Source: Limanda limanda (taxonomy: Eukaryota; Chordata; Actinopteri; Pleuronectiformes; Pleuronectidae). From it: a DNA stretch of 64,000 nucleotides. Of the stretch, positions 39,824-52,700 are shown piece by piece (position 1 is the stretch's first letter; each line of letters opens with the position of its first letter). A model generated the notes under the pieces. That model was not told where the DNA came from. It did no database searches and saw nothing but the letters and a program-made list of their open reading frames with translations. The translations under genes were made by a program, and so were the position numbers. The stretch lies in assembly GCF_963576545.1 (NCBI RefSeq), contig NC_083649.1, forward strand, positions 6,501,406 through 6,565,405. The letters run 5' to 3'.

Positions 39824-42800
39824 CTGCAGTCTCACCCTGTGGACTGTTATCTCTCTGTGTTCTCTCCAACTCAAAAGCCCTCTGCCCCCATTCCTCCTCT
39901 CTCTCGTCTCTCCCCCTCTCCCCCGGCCCTTGGCCCCTGGTCTCCTCGCCCTCCCAGGACACCTTGTGGGCGGGGCTGAGCTCGGAGTGGCACGCCGACG
40001 CCAGCGGGAGATTGGGCGCCACGCTGCACACGGCGATGCCCCTCCGGTTGGCCACGCCTCGGATGCTGGACATGTCGGAGAGGAAGCTGCTCAGCTGCAG
40101 GTTTGGAGGAGAACAGGCAAAATATGCAAAAAGAAAAACCCTTTAAGGTCGTGAGAGGATATTCTATATGTTTTCTAATTGTCAGCAAATTCAGTGAGAA
40201 GAGCAACAAGTCAGCGACTGATGGATCGATTCCCTCTGTGCTATAGTTTCCCTAAAAACAATTAAAAACATCAATGGCCACAACGGTTTTCACTGGGTCA
40301 GAGGTTTGTTCGTACAGAGATCTCTGTCCTGGAGTTTCTTCTGCTCCCATTCATTCGATCTGCGGCTGTGACCCAAAAAAACGTACATTACAAATTCAGC
40401 TTTGTTTGCATAAAACTACAGAGCTCAGCTTTTTTCAGAATGAATCTTTATACTTGTGACCAATTTCTTTTAAAGATTTTCTGTCTCCACTGGAGAAAGA
40501 ACCAGAGAGATTCATAAAAAAGTATGGAATATGTTTTTTTCCGAAGAAGCAGTTGAAGCCGCGATGTGTCAGGTTTCGATCGTGTCTCATCATCTTAATA
40601 TACAATCTATGTTTCCCTCCCTCCTTATGGTATTCATGACCTTTGACGGGTTTGCCAACATTTTCTGAATAATGTTTTCATTCGACGATGGGTTAATATA
40701 TTGTAATTTAAGTCTCATCTCGTCTTTTTCCCTTCTGTCATTATTCCTTTGTGACCTGTGTCACGTCAGCCGCCTGCCGGCAGTCACGTTATAATTAGTG
40801 TCTGTGTTGCCTGAACACAAAGCACACACAAGTTCAGGACTTCCATTTGTGAAGGCAGCTCTAGATTGTGTGTTTCTGAGCCCGTAACTTGGATCGTTAT
40901 GGGGTCTTCTCTATTTATTTGTGGACACGACAAATGCAGAAGTTTTCAAATTTGACAAATTGTGGCTTTAAATGACAGAAAACTTTCATTGAAGGTGATT
41001 TTGACTTGATTGTAATTTGATAACTCTTACTTTCAGCCTGAGAAGTTAAACTGAAAAGTAAAACCGTTGATGTTTGTATGAACAGGGCCGAACTACAGAA
41101 CTGCATCATCATCAAATCAAGGAGCTGGAAGATATGCTGACGAAACATTAATATCGATATAATATAAAATGGAACTTTTATTATTGTAGTATCGCAAATG
41201 AAACTTAAATGTCGCCCTGACCTGCAGCACAATTCAATTATACACTACACACACGTCTGCTTGTTTCTGTCAGAGCTTGGAGACACTATGACATAATATT
41301 AGATTTTTAATAACACACGACTCAATCAAGTTATTTTAGTGTGATATTAAAAGAGCTGAATCTGCCTCAGACAGGAAAATAAAGTCCAGTGGTTAAAACA
41401 TACCCATGTACAAACCTGACTTCCCTCACTGGTCCTGTCACCGTCTCCGCCCCCCCTCATGCTCTGGCTGCTGAGCCCCCCCGGCAGTGGAGAGTGGGCG
41501 GTGGGTCGCACCAGGACCTGAGGGGGGCCTCCAGTGACTCCGCCCACCTCCCCGTAGGTGCTCGTGGACCCCGGTGACCCCCCCAGGCGCACGGCTTTGA
41601 ATTCGATCCCCTCGGACCCCATGCCGGTCTTGTGCAGCATGTAGCTGGTTTCCGTGGAGATGGCTGAGACCCCCATCACAGCCTGAGTCCCCGGGTCCAC
41701 GTCGGAGTCTTTACGGAATTTGATTTTTTTCCTGAAAGCGATGAAGAGTACGAGGAGGAGGATGATGACGAAGGCTAAGACCCCGATGCCGATGATCTCT
41801 CCCGGGCCGACGTAAGACAGCGGCTCCGCCTGGACGACAAGAGGAGAAACAGAGGAAGGGAATTTTCTGTTCAGGATTCACTTTCACTCAGAATATAAAC
41901 AACACGATCTCTTCAAGTTAGTGAAACTGTGAAATATTGAACTTCAACCTCCAAAACTTTACGAGTCCAACTGAACTCATCAGATTGGAAGACATTCCCT
42001 CAAGGTGTTCCGAAGAGTTTTCTCACAAACAAGAACTGTGAGGTCACAGCGAACTTTACCTCTGACCTCAGAAATCCCCTCGAGGCGTTCTGGAGATATA
42101 TCGAGTTCACAAGAGAGATGCATGGAAAACCCAAAAACATTTGAGTTGCTGAAGTATCTATTTGTCGTGGAAGCGTTAGAAAGACGAGTGAAGGATCGTT
42201 TACAGCAGAGGTCTTCAACAGGGGGTCCGCGACCCCTAGGGGGTCTGTGGAGGTACTGCAGGGGGGTCGCAAAATTTAAGCTTGAGACAATTTTTTTCCC
42301 AAATTTTTTTTTCCCAAAAATTTAAATGTCTCTAAGTACACATTAACATGCATCCGGCATATTGTGAGGCTGATATGACCCTGTCTCTTCTACATGTATG
42401 TTTAAAATAAAAACATGAATCTGTGAATTATTGTAATAGCTCAGTGTTGTATGCAAGATGTATGTTTATTAATGGCAGTGGAATGGTCACCCTGTACCTT
42501 GCACTTGTTTAAAATAAAAACATGAATATATGAAGCCGTGTTATATTTGAATAGTTAAGTATTGAAAGCACAATAACAGGGTAGCTATGATTCTACATGG
42601 CACTAGGCCCAGTTTAATATAAGACACAACTTCATACAATATTTATAGTATGGGGTCCCTGCTCCATCTCTCTAGCAGTTTGGGGGTCTTTGGCCTGAAA
42701 AACGTTGAAGACCCCTGATTTACAGCAAAGCAGACAAACCATCCCTCGGCAGAGCAGCAGGTCTACGGCTCCACTTCTCCCCCACCTACGATTCTGTCTG

Positions 42801-45800
42801 TTCATCACCTCCCAGGAGACCTCACATTCACACCTGGACCCACAGATGTTAAACAGCGTCTCTCCACCAGGGACACCGAACCCGAACAGGCCTCTTGGGT
42901 GACAGCGGGAAGCCCACGACCGAAATTCAACTTTCCGAAGAAAAAACCCACAACCCGAGCGAACTGTGAATCTCCACAGACAGTCTGACAATGTGCCGCC
43001 TTAATTGAGCTTGCAGTCTCAGTGCAAGGTGAGTAGCACTCTCCCCCAAAAGTCGGGAGCATGACAACTTCAAATGGAAACCCATGATTTACCCATTACC
43101 ACACTTTCATTCATGTGCGGCGGAGACGGAGATACCAGGCTGGTGAATAAACCTTCCGGGAGGCCGCTGCACACTCAACATTCTCTGCAGCTTCACTGAG
43201 CATGCCAAGTCTAATTAGGAGCAAGCTGAAAGCACAGAAAGCAATCCAAAGAGCTGAGGACTCTGCCCCCCCCCCCACCCCTGTTTGATTGTACTACTGT
43301 GGATTCTATTGGAATCCTTCTCACATATATATGAATTCATTCAGCTCGTCAGGTGTCACACTTCACCTGCGTGTCGTCCTCCGACTCGTCGGCCGTCCGG
43401 TCGGAGCAGAACTTCCCCTCGGAGCAGTTGCAGTAGAACGACCCGAACGTGTTCACGCACTCGGCTCCGTCGCCGCACTCGTCCCGGTCGCACTCGTCAA
43501 CGTCCTCGTCACATCTGCACGATCAGAAAAATTACTATGCATGGGAGGGTGGGGGGTGGGGGGGTATTATTTGTGTCCGTGAGAGAGAATAAAAGTTGTA
43601 GACACAAAGAAAGAGGAAAAATACTTTGGTCTTGCTCTTTGCTAAATGAACAGATTATCTGCACAGACGCCCTAATTTCACTTTTTATGTGGCTCTTGAG
43701 TTCAAGAAATGTGCCTGAAAGCAAATACACAAAACACAGGCACACACTCAGACACAAGCACACACTACTGGGCGGCTGTGGCTGAGGGGTAGAGTGGTTG
43801 TCCTCCAACCTGAAGGTCGGTGGTTCGATCCCCAGTCTGAACCATCTGCATGCCGAAGTGTCCTTGGGCAAGATGCTGAACCCTGAATGGCCCCCCCATA
43901 GAATAACAAAGTGCTGCAAGTAGATGCACTGTATGAATGTGTGTGTGAATGGGTGAATGTGAAACTGTACTGTAAAGCGCTTTGAGTGGTCATCATCAGA
44001 CTAGAAAAGCGCTATATAAATACAAATCCATTTACCATTTACCACACACGAAACACAAGCACACACGAAACACAAGCACACAAGAAACACAAACACACAC
44101 GAAACACAAACACACACTCAGACACAAGCACACACGAAACACAAGCACACACGAAACACAAGCACACACGAAACACAAGCGCACACGAAACACAAGCACA
44201 CACAAAACACAAGCACACACGACACACAAGCACAAACTCAGACACAAGCACACACAAAACACAAGCACACACAAAACACAAGCACAAACTCAGACACAAG
44301 CACACATGAAACACAAGCACACAAGAAACACAAGCACACAAGAAACACAAACACACACGAAACACAAACACACACGAAACACAAACACACACGAAACACA
44401 AGCACACACGAAACACAAGCACACACGAAACACAAGCACACACGAAACACAAGCACAAACTCAGACACAAGCACACACAAAACACAAGCACAAACTCAGA
44501 CACAAGCACACATGAAACACAAGCACACACGAAACACAAGCCCACACGAAACACAAGCACACACAAAACACAAGCACACACGAAACACAAGCACAAACTC
44601 AGACACAAGCACACACGAAACACAAACACACACAAAACACAAGCACACACAAAACACAAGCACACACAAAACACAAGCACAAACTCAGACACAAGCACAC
44701 ACAAAACACAAGCACACACTCAGACGCTCAGATAAAGACGTCAATTCAGACAGAACATCACAAACACACACACATGCTTGTTCCTGGCTTGACATTTCCA
44801 ACATGGCGTCCTGCTGTGCGGGATCTATATTCCATAATTTTTTCTTGGTGTTTTTTTTTTTTTACAACACACTTACAACAGACGCTCCCTGAGAAGAAAA
44901 AGCATTTCTGATCGCACAACCGTCTGAAATTTCGCTTTAATGAACAAAAACTGTATAAACTCAAAGTCAGGCCTGGACGTGTTGGCCAGGGATGTTCTCT
45001 CATTAATATTCTCAATTAACAAACTGCTTGGATTCAAATAGCTGTGTCACATATGAACTACGAGTCTATGATTCAGTTTTTTACAGGGAAGGGTTCACAT
45101 CTTTATTTCAGTTTGATATAATCATTTGTAAATCAGCAGGATAAACAATTTCACAGCCGGTTACGCTCAGCAGCTGTTTTCGCTTGTTCGCAGACTATAT
45201 CTACTTTAACACTTCAGTCTGTTTATCATTACCAGGAGCTGATAATGATCTAAACAATCTGCTGTCTGGAAAAAGTATCATTAGTTCTATCTTCATAGTT
45301 AATCAGCTAACTTTGATTCAACTTCATTAAAAGCATTATATATATTTTTATATATTTATATAAAAGCCTGAAAGCAACAGAAGCATTTTCTCCTTTGAGG
45401 GAAACCTGCCCTCTAGTGGCGACTCGGCTGAACAACCACCGGAGCCCCGAGTTTGTTTCAAAGGCAATTACAGAGCTCTAATTAAAACAGCAGCAGGAGA
45501 ATGATTATAGGCTTTTCTATAGAAATGATACAGAATTAAATTAGAAACACTAATTCATCACACACAATAACAACTCAAAGTAACTCAGTGGGGATGCTAA
45601 TGTGGGATAATGATGTGTGTGTGTTTCCAACGCATGTTCTTTCACGCTCCAGTGTGTGAGAGAGAAGGGAGATGCAGATGTTAATCGCTGCAGAAACCGT
45701 TAGCTCTGTATATACACACAGTAATTAAGGCTCTAAAAGAGTGTGTGAGTGTGTGATTGCCACTATTTTATCTTACACAAGTCCCCCGAGTCCTCGAGGA

Positions 45801-46352
45801 CAGGCACAGAGGAATGCACCCCCGACAGGCCTGCACTCTGCTCCGTTCTGGCAGGGGTTCGACATGCAGGACGTCAACTCGACTTCACAGCGCCCCCCAG
45901 TGAAGCCGGAGCTGCAACTGCACATGAAGCCTGTTGGAGAGAGAGAGACACCCAGGATGTGTCAAGTAATGCGTGATCATACATATTAACAGTGGTGTAT
46001 AAAGTACTTGAAAGCCATACTTGAGTAAAAGTACAGATATCTTACCTGAAAGTGACTTTGGTAAAAGTAAAAGTCACCCGTCAGAAAATGACTTGAGTAA
46101 AAGTCTTAAAGTAGCTCATATTAAAAGTACTTAAGTATCAAAAGTATCTGGTGTTGAAATGTACTTAAGTATCAAAAGTAAAAGTACAAGTACCAATATT
46201 AAAAATGCAAAGTGATTTTTATAGTAGGCCTATACACACACAAAACAACCCAAAATGTTTCTCCTCAAGATTTATCTCAACTGACTGAAAAATTATAACA
46301 ACAATATGAATATAATGTATATAATGTATAATTTTACAAATTTTGAACCCTA

Positions 46353-46395
<43 letters not shown>

Positions 46396-47003
46396 CAACC
46401 TCCGCTGCTCAAGTAACGAGCCAGTTTGAGAATGTAAGAAGTAGAAAGTACAGATATTTTTGTTCAAATGTAACGAGTAAAAGTAAAAAGTCGTTAGGAA
46501 AAGAAATACTCAAGTAAAGTACAGATATGTGAAAAATCTACTTAAGTACAGTAACAAAGTATTTCTACTTCGTTACTTCCCACCACTGCATATTAATACA
46601 TGATTTCAATATCTCATCTTGGAAATGTCTCTCAATCTTATCTGTGAAGTGTCGTAGAGTGAAAAAAAACACATGCAGCTTGATGGTCACTATCTAATTA
46701 AAGAATAAGAACTCAAGCTATCTTTCAACGGGTCTTTAACAAAGCTCCAAATTTAATTTGCAGAAATTGCTTTATGTGCGGCCAGGAAATGTATAGCAAT
46801 GACTTGGAAGTCTGATTCCCCGACTCTCATAGACAGATGGTCTGTGGAAATGAACAGTTGTATTCCTCTTGAAAAGATGACATATAGTCTCAGAAAGAAA
46901 TAGAAGTTATTTTTGAAAATCTGGCAGCCTTATTTGGAGTACATGGCTACACCACCAACGGTACCAAAGGACTGTAACTATTTGGAGCTGATGAATAACA
47001 TTA

Positions 47004-47069
<66 letters not shown>

Positions 47070-49698
47070 TATTATTAATATTATTATTATTATTATTATT
47101 ATTATTTACTGCGTAATTGCGGTATTTCTCTGTGATGTGTCATCCTATGCACCAACTTTTTTTTTTTTTTTTGTCCCTTTGGTGGGGGAATTATTTACTT
47201 ACTTATTTACTTATTTAATTAGTTTTATTTCATCTATGTGTGTATTTTTCTGCAATTTTCCGTAATGTTTAATGTAGAGTGTTCTGTATGCTCTGCATGG
47301 AAAAATAAAATATTCTAAAAAAGAAAGAACTCAAGCTATGAAAAACTCTTCAATTCCTATGTAAACAGTGTATTACCACCCACACACAAGCCCAGTGACG
47401 TGAGCACAGACCTCCGGAGGGCAGGCTGCTGCAGACGGCTCCGTTGAGGCAGGGCTGACTGACGCACGGGTCGGAGTACAGCACGCAGCCCAGCTTCACC
47501 TCGCTCAGCCCGGCGATCTCGGCGTAGCGGCTCCTCTTGTTCTGCAGCGGCAGCTCGTTACCGTTCAGCATCAGAGAGGCCAGGCAGCCCTGGAAGCCGT
47601 CCTGGGCTCTGGGCGCGCCCCTCCCTCCGAGTGCCGGCCCTCCTCCCTGGACGCTGCCTGGCCCTGGACTCGGCCCCTCCCCTTGCCCGGCCGGCGGCCT
47701 CACCTGGGCCCCGAAGAAGAAGGACGAGTCCGGGGCGAGAGGCCAGAGCCGGACAGGTGCTCGGGCTGCTCGGCGGCGCTCCACGTAGCTGTCGTCCAGC
47801 GACAGGAGGGTGTAGTTCCTCGTCAGCTCCAAGGCGACAGCGTGCCAGAGGCCGTCGTTTATTGGTCTGCCAGATATACCCATAATGCCGAGGGTGTTGT
47901 CGCAGTCCAGCTGGAACCAGAGGCGACCCCCTTCAATCTGGGGAGAGGAGAGGGACAATGATTGCATGTTTAGAAATGACACACAACCACCTTCCAGTGC
48001 AGCTGTAGCTCAGCAGCCCAGGCGTTTGGAAACAAGCCGGTGAGTTGACCTTGAGCATGGTGCAGGGGTTGACCCGGGTGAACATGATGACTCCTCTCCT
48101 CTGAAGAGTCCTGATCCTCAGGCTCAGCCTCATCTCGCCGCTCTGGCCGCTCTCCGTCACTCGGTACTTGATGTAACTGTTTCCAAAGAAGCTCAGGGAG
48201 GTTTGTCCTGCGTGTCCACAAAACAAAGAGAGATACAGGATTCAAACTTGGGAGTAAACACAAAAACACTATCTGGATGTGCAGAGGCTCAACACCTCAG
48301 ACATGAGGATGGAATCTGACCTGCACACTCGTCCAGTCTGTCAGGATGACACTGGCAGACAGATGGCGCTGTAGGACCAGTGCGGACACACTGCATGTCT
48401 GCCGGACAGGACTGACCTTCACAGAGCTCCACAGGGGTCGAGCAGGATCCTTCTGCTCAGACACAGAGAAGTGAGACAAGAACACGTCAGGATGTCATCT
48501 GTCTTCAAATGATCAAATATTTACATATCCATATCCAACTACATATATATACTTTAATGTTTAGCATCATTGTGCCAAAACATCTGTCTCTTGATGACAT
48601 CTGCGAGAAAAAACATCTGTGTACACGTAGTAAAATACATCTTCATTTAGACATTTGAGTGTTTCATTCACCAGGGCAGGTGCAGGTGTCTGTGCGGCTG
48701 AAGGTCGGTGACACCAGGCTGACCCTCTCTGTGCTGTAGGTCACCGGAGAGTCCGAGTCCATCACCAGGATCTGCTCACACACCCGGTCCCCACACTCCA
48801 GCTCCCCGGAGCAGGCGCTGCTCACCACCACCGCCCCGGCCAGGACGCCTCGGACCTGACCCCGCACCGCGGCGTCCTCCAGCTTAGCCGCCAACTCCTG
48901 CTGGGAGTAGAACCCCCCCATCCGTCCAGACCCCGGTGTCTCGGGCCGCTCCATGGCCAGGAGCAAGTCCACGTCCGGCGTCCCCATCGCCGGCTGCACG
49001 CCGAGTACGTGGAGGGGATCCTGTTGTCCTGGCGACCACTTCCAGCCGGATAGGCCACGTAACTTGAGCTTGATCTGGTTGAGGTGACGAGCGAGCAGGT
49101 CCTCCGGGGACATGGAGCTGAAGCGTAAGGTCAGGGCGCTACGCAGCAGCACATCCGTCACCTGCTCAACCTGCACCGACACGTCGGCGATCACCGCGAA
49201 GCGCCCATCACTCACCGTGGCGTTCATCTGGTATCTACAGGGAAACAGGTTGTGTTTTGACCCAGGGTATTATCTTCATATAGGGATTCAAGATTCAAGA
49301 TTCAAGATTTTTATTGTCAAATGAACAGAGATAACATGAAGGAGTCACTGTCAATGAAATGCTTGGGTCACACGCTCTCTTTAAGCAATGCTCGGTAATT
49401 TCAACCCAAAAAAATAAAACAAAAATAGAAATAGTATAAAATAGAATAAAAAAGAATAAAATAGAATAAAATAGAATAACAATGAAATAGAATATAAAAA
49501 AATTAAAATAGAAAATAAAATATATACATCTAAATATATATCTTTACAGATAAATGTTCAGTTTGTGCAGTAGTGCAAATATTCAAATAGGATTATTATG
49601 GTGCTGGTGCACATATGCAAATATTCCAGGGTGCTGGTTTGGTGGAGTTATTGCAGTTCAGAGGAGTTTAAAAGTCTTATGGCCTGGGGGATGAAACT

Positions 49699-49758
<60 letters not shown>

Positions 49759-52700
49759 CTGCCAGGTTCCAGGCCCGGCAGAGCCACGATGCTGCCTTCC
49801 TGCCTGCTGATCGTGAACATGCTCTTGGGCTGAGGCTTCTGGGTAAACGACAGAGCATCGTTGGGATCACGGTCGGTTGCATATATCCGACCTATCGGGC
49901 CGCCCGGGAATGTATCCGTCACCATGACAATGAAGATTTCCAGCGGGGAGGCCGCGGGTTTGTATTGGCTGTTTCCGATGACCCTGAGGAACACCCAGGA
50001 GGAGGAGGTGAGACTCGGCCTCCCAGAGTCACTCGCCTGAGAGAAGAAAACAAACCGAAACTGAGATATTCAGTCACTCGGAAACATTTATGGACTGATT
50101 TAAAAGTTTGAGCTTTAAGCTGCTCGGTTGCTTACGAGGGAAGACGGGAAAAAAAGTGGTTACAGAGCCTCAAGGAAGGTTGCATGATACAACTATAGTT
50201 TACTTCCTCACTCTAGGTCCTGTCATCAGTTTAACCAAACATTAAAAACATGTAGAGACAAAGATTGTGAAGCTATTTAGTGAGAACATAGAAGAAAATG
50301 ACTTCATGCATCAATATTAAAGAACAAACCCTCAAACTCCACCTTAATAATGCTAATAAAAGCTTCTCCAGGAGAGAAATGTGTTTACATAAGTGAGGCT
50401 GTAGTTTCATGGTAAAACGACTCCTCACATTAACGTCTGTTCCAAATCCAACAAGTTGAAGAGTGATGTTAAACTGTAGATCAGCTAAAGAGACTCAGAG
50501 TCATTAAAAACAAGTGTTTATCTCCAATATTCAGCAGGAAACTTTGAAAGTGTGAAGAATTTTAAGAATTCCACTGACAGCTCCTCTGGTTCCGGAAGCC
50601 GGGGATCATGGGTAATATCCACTGTTCAGTTAACCAGTCACCAGACTGACTTATTTAGATTTTTCTCTTCATGAAAACCAGATAATAGTCCAACAGAATG
50701 AATCACCATGTGTGGCTGCAGGGGGCGCTGTTGCTCACTAACAGCTACATTGTGTTGCTTAAACACATTGAGAGGCACCTAAAAGTCAACTGATAAATTA
50801 AATACCTGGATTACAAGAACAAACTCTCTGGGGGCTTCGGGGCCGATCGCCCGGTTGGTCCTCAGAGTTCCCGTCTGGTCCAGGGACAGAAAGTTTCCCT
50901 CGTTTCCGGACAGGAGGCGGAACTCAAAGGGGGGGCCGTTCCTGGGGGAGTCCTTATCGCTGACGGACAGCGTCAGCAGGGTGGAGCCGGGGTCTTGATT
51001 CAGCTGCAAGTACAACGAGAGAAGTTTAGATGACACGAGTAGGAGAACACACAAACCTCAGCGTAGCCACACAGACTGTTAACCTGTAAGACGGCTGTGG
51101 AGTTGGCGGGGTTGAAGACGGGGGGGTTGTCGTTGACGTCGGAGATGTCGATGTTGATGATGACGGTGGAGGACATGGCAGGGGAGCCGCTGTCGAACGC
51201 CTGCACTGACAGTGAGTACCTGGAAACCTGTAGAGGAGCAGAGAGGAAGGAGAGTTCACCAGCAGCTGTGATGCTCGTCTCAGGCAAAGTGCCAAACAAT
51301 GAGAAGCTTTACTCTCTGTGCTTATGAGTAGGGTTGCAAAGGGGCGGAAAGTTTTCGGTAAATTTTCGGAAACTTTCCGGAAACTTTCCATAGGAAGTTA
51401 AGCTCGGGAATTTGGGGAATTTTGAACTACGCAAATTAGACGCTGAGCAATAAAAACATCATTCAAAACTCTATTTTAAAGATGTATGGAATGCAGCACA
51501 CACTGCAGGTTGAGTTTCAGAGATCACAGATAACTCCCAGCATCCTTCACTCTACAGCAGGGCTATTGAGGCCTGCTGTAGTGTGCAGGACTAGTCAGGT
51601 AAGTTTCCATGATATTACTCAGGAAAATATATTAGCATGCTGATTGAGGATTGTTCATCTGTTCATCTAGCCTATTTCCATTCATTTATCCATCAATTGT
51701 AAAATATGAGTACAGACGATTCCAATTGTTTGGCTAACTATTTATATCTCTGGCATTGCATTAGTGTTTTTTTACAAACTTTTTTCTCATCTTATTCTAC
51801 AGAACAATGCCACGTGCACTATCTCATGTGTGGAGACATTTCACCCCATCCAATGTAGAAGGAAAGGCTGTGTACATTTGCAAATACTGTGCAAAGACCT
51901 ATGTTAAGAATGACACAACGATGCAGAAGCGTATAGTCAAGTGCCCAAAGTTTCCTCAGGGCTCAAATCAGCCTATGACAAAACAAAATGTTTATATTTA
52001 TGTCTGTATATGACAAGGTAAATACAATTAGTATAAATTACCTACAACATTTCCAGTTTATTCCCATTAATTCCCGTTAATTCCCGTATATTCCCGTATA
52101 TTCCCGTTAATTCCCGTTAATTCCTGTTAATTCCCATGGAAAGTTTCCAACTTTGAATATTCCCGGAATTTTGCAACCCTACTTATGAGCCAAAAAATCA
52201 CAACTGAGTATGTTTGAGATTCTCGAAGCTGCTTCCTCACCAGTTCCCTGTCGAGCCGCTTGTTGACTTTGAGCAGTCCGGCCACGGGGTCGATCCAGAA
52301 GTGGTTGCTCCGGTCTCCTTTCAGGATGGAGTAAGTGATTCGCCCGTTTACCTGACTGTCCAAATCCTCTGCCAACACCTGCAGAGCATTCAAAACAAAA
52401 TCAAATCCAGAGTTTAACAATATGAAAAGTAAAAAGATAAAACAATACGACGGGGGGGTGAACGTTACCCTGGTGATGGTCTGACCGACAGACGTGTCCT
52501 CGCTGACCAGCACGTTGTAGATGTCCTGACTGAAGGCCGGAGCGTTGTCGTTGACGTCCATGAGCTCGATGATCACCATGGTGGCGGTGCTGAGGGGGGG
52601 GTTCCCGCTGTCCCAGGCCTCCACCGTGAGGTAGAAGTCCTTACACACCTCGAAGTCCAGGTCATCGGCCACAGAGATGGAGCCTAACACACACAAAGTT

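Larger units (their letters stand above)
33603..39835 (-). other. fat3: fat3 intron in the tail region (6.2 kb)
   Basis: Contains dispersed repeats at 34.16-34.86, 36.13-36.62 and 37.25-37.9 kb and a small hairpin at 38.93 kb. 34,860-36,130 and 38,000-39,750 show no feature I can name. Confidence 0.8.

Noticed and set aside
43770..43845. A tRNA gene
   Set aside because: A and B boxes are present, but the cloverleaf is degenerate and it continues into a LINE-like tail: a SINE.
44039..44719. Open frame of 226 residues rich in Cys/Val (and its opposite-strand Thr/His frames)
   Set aside because: It is the translation of a 17-bp minisatellite that happens to lack stops on both strands.
51807..52013. 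A host zinc-finger gene
   Set aside because: The frame lies inside a transposon with inverted ends and target duplication, has a changed zinc ligand and no other domain.
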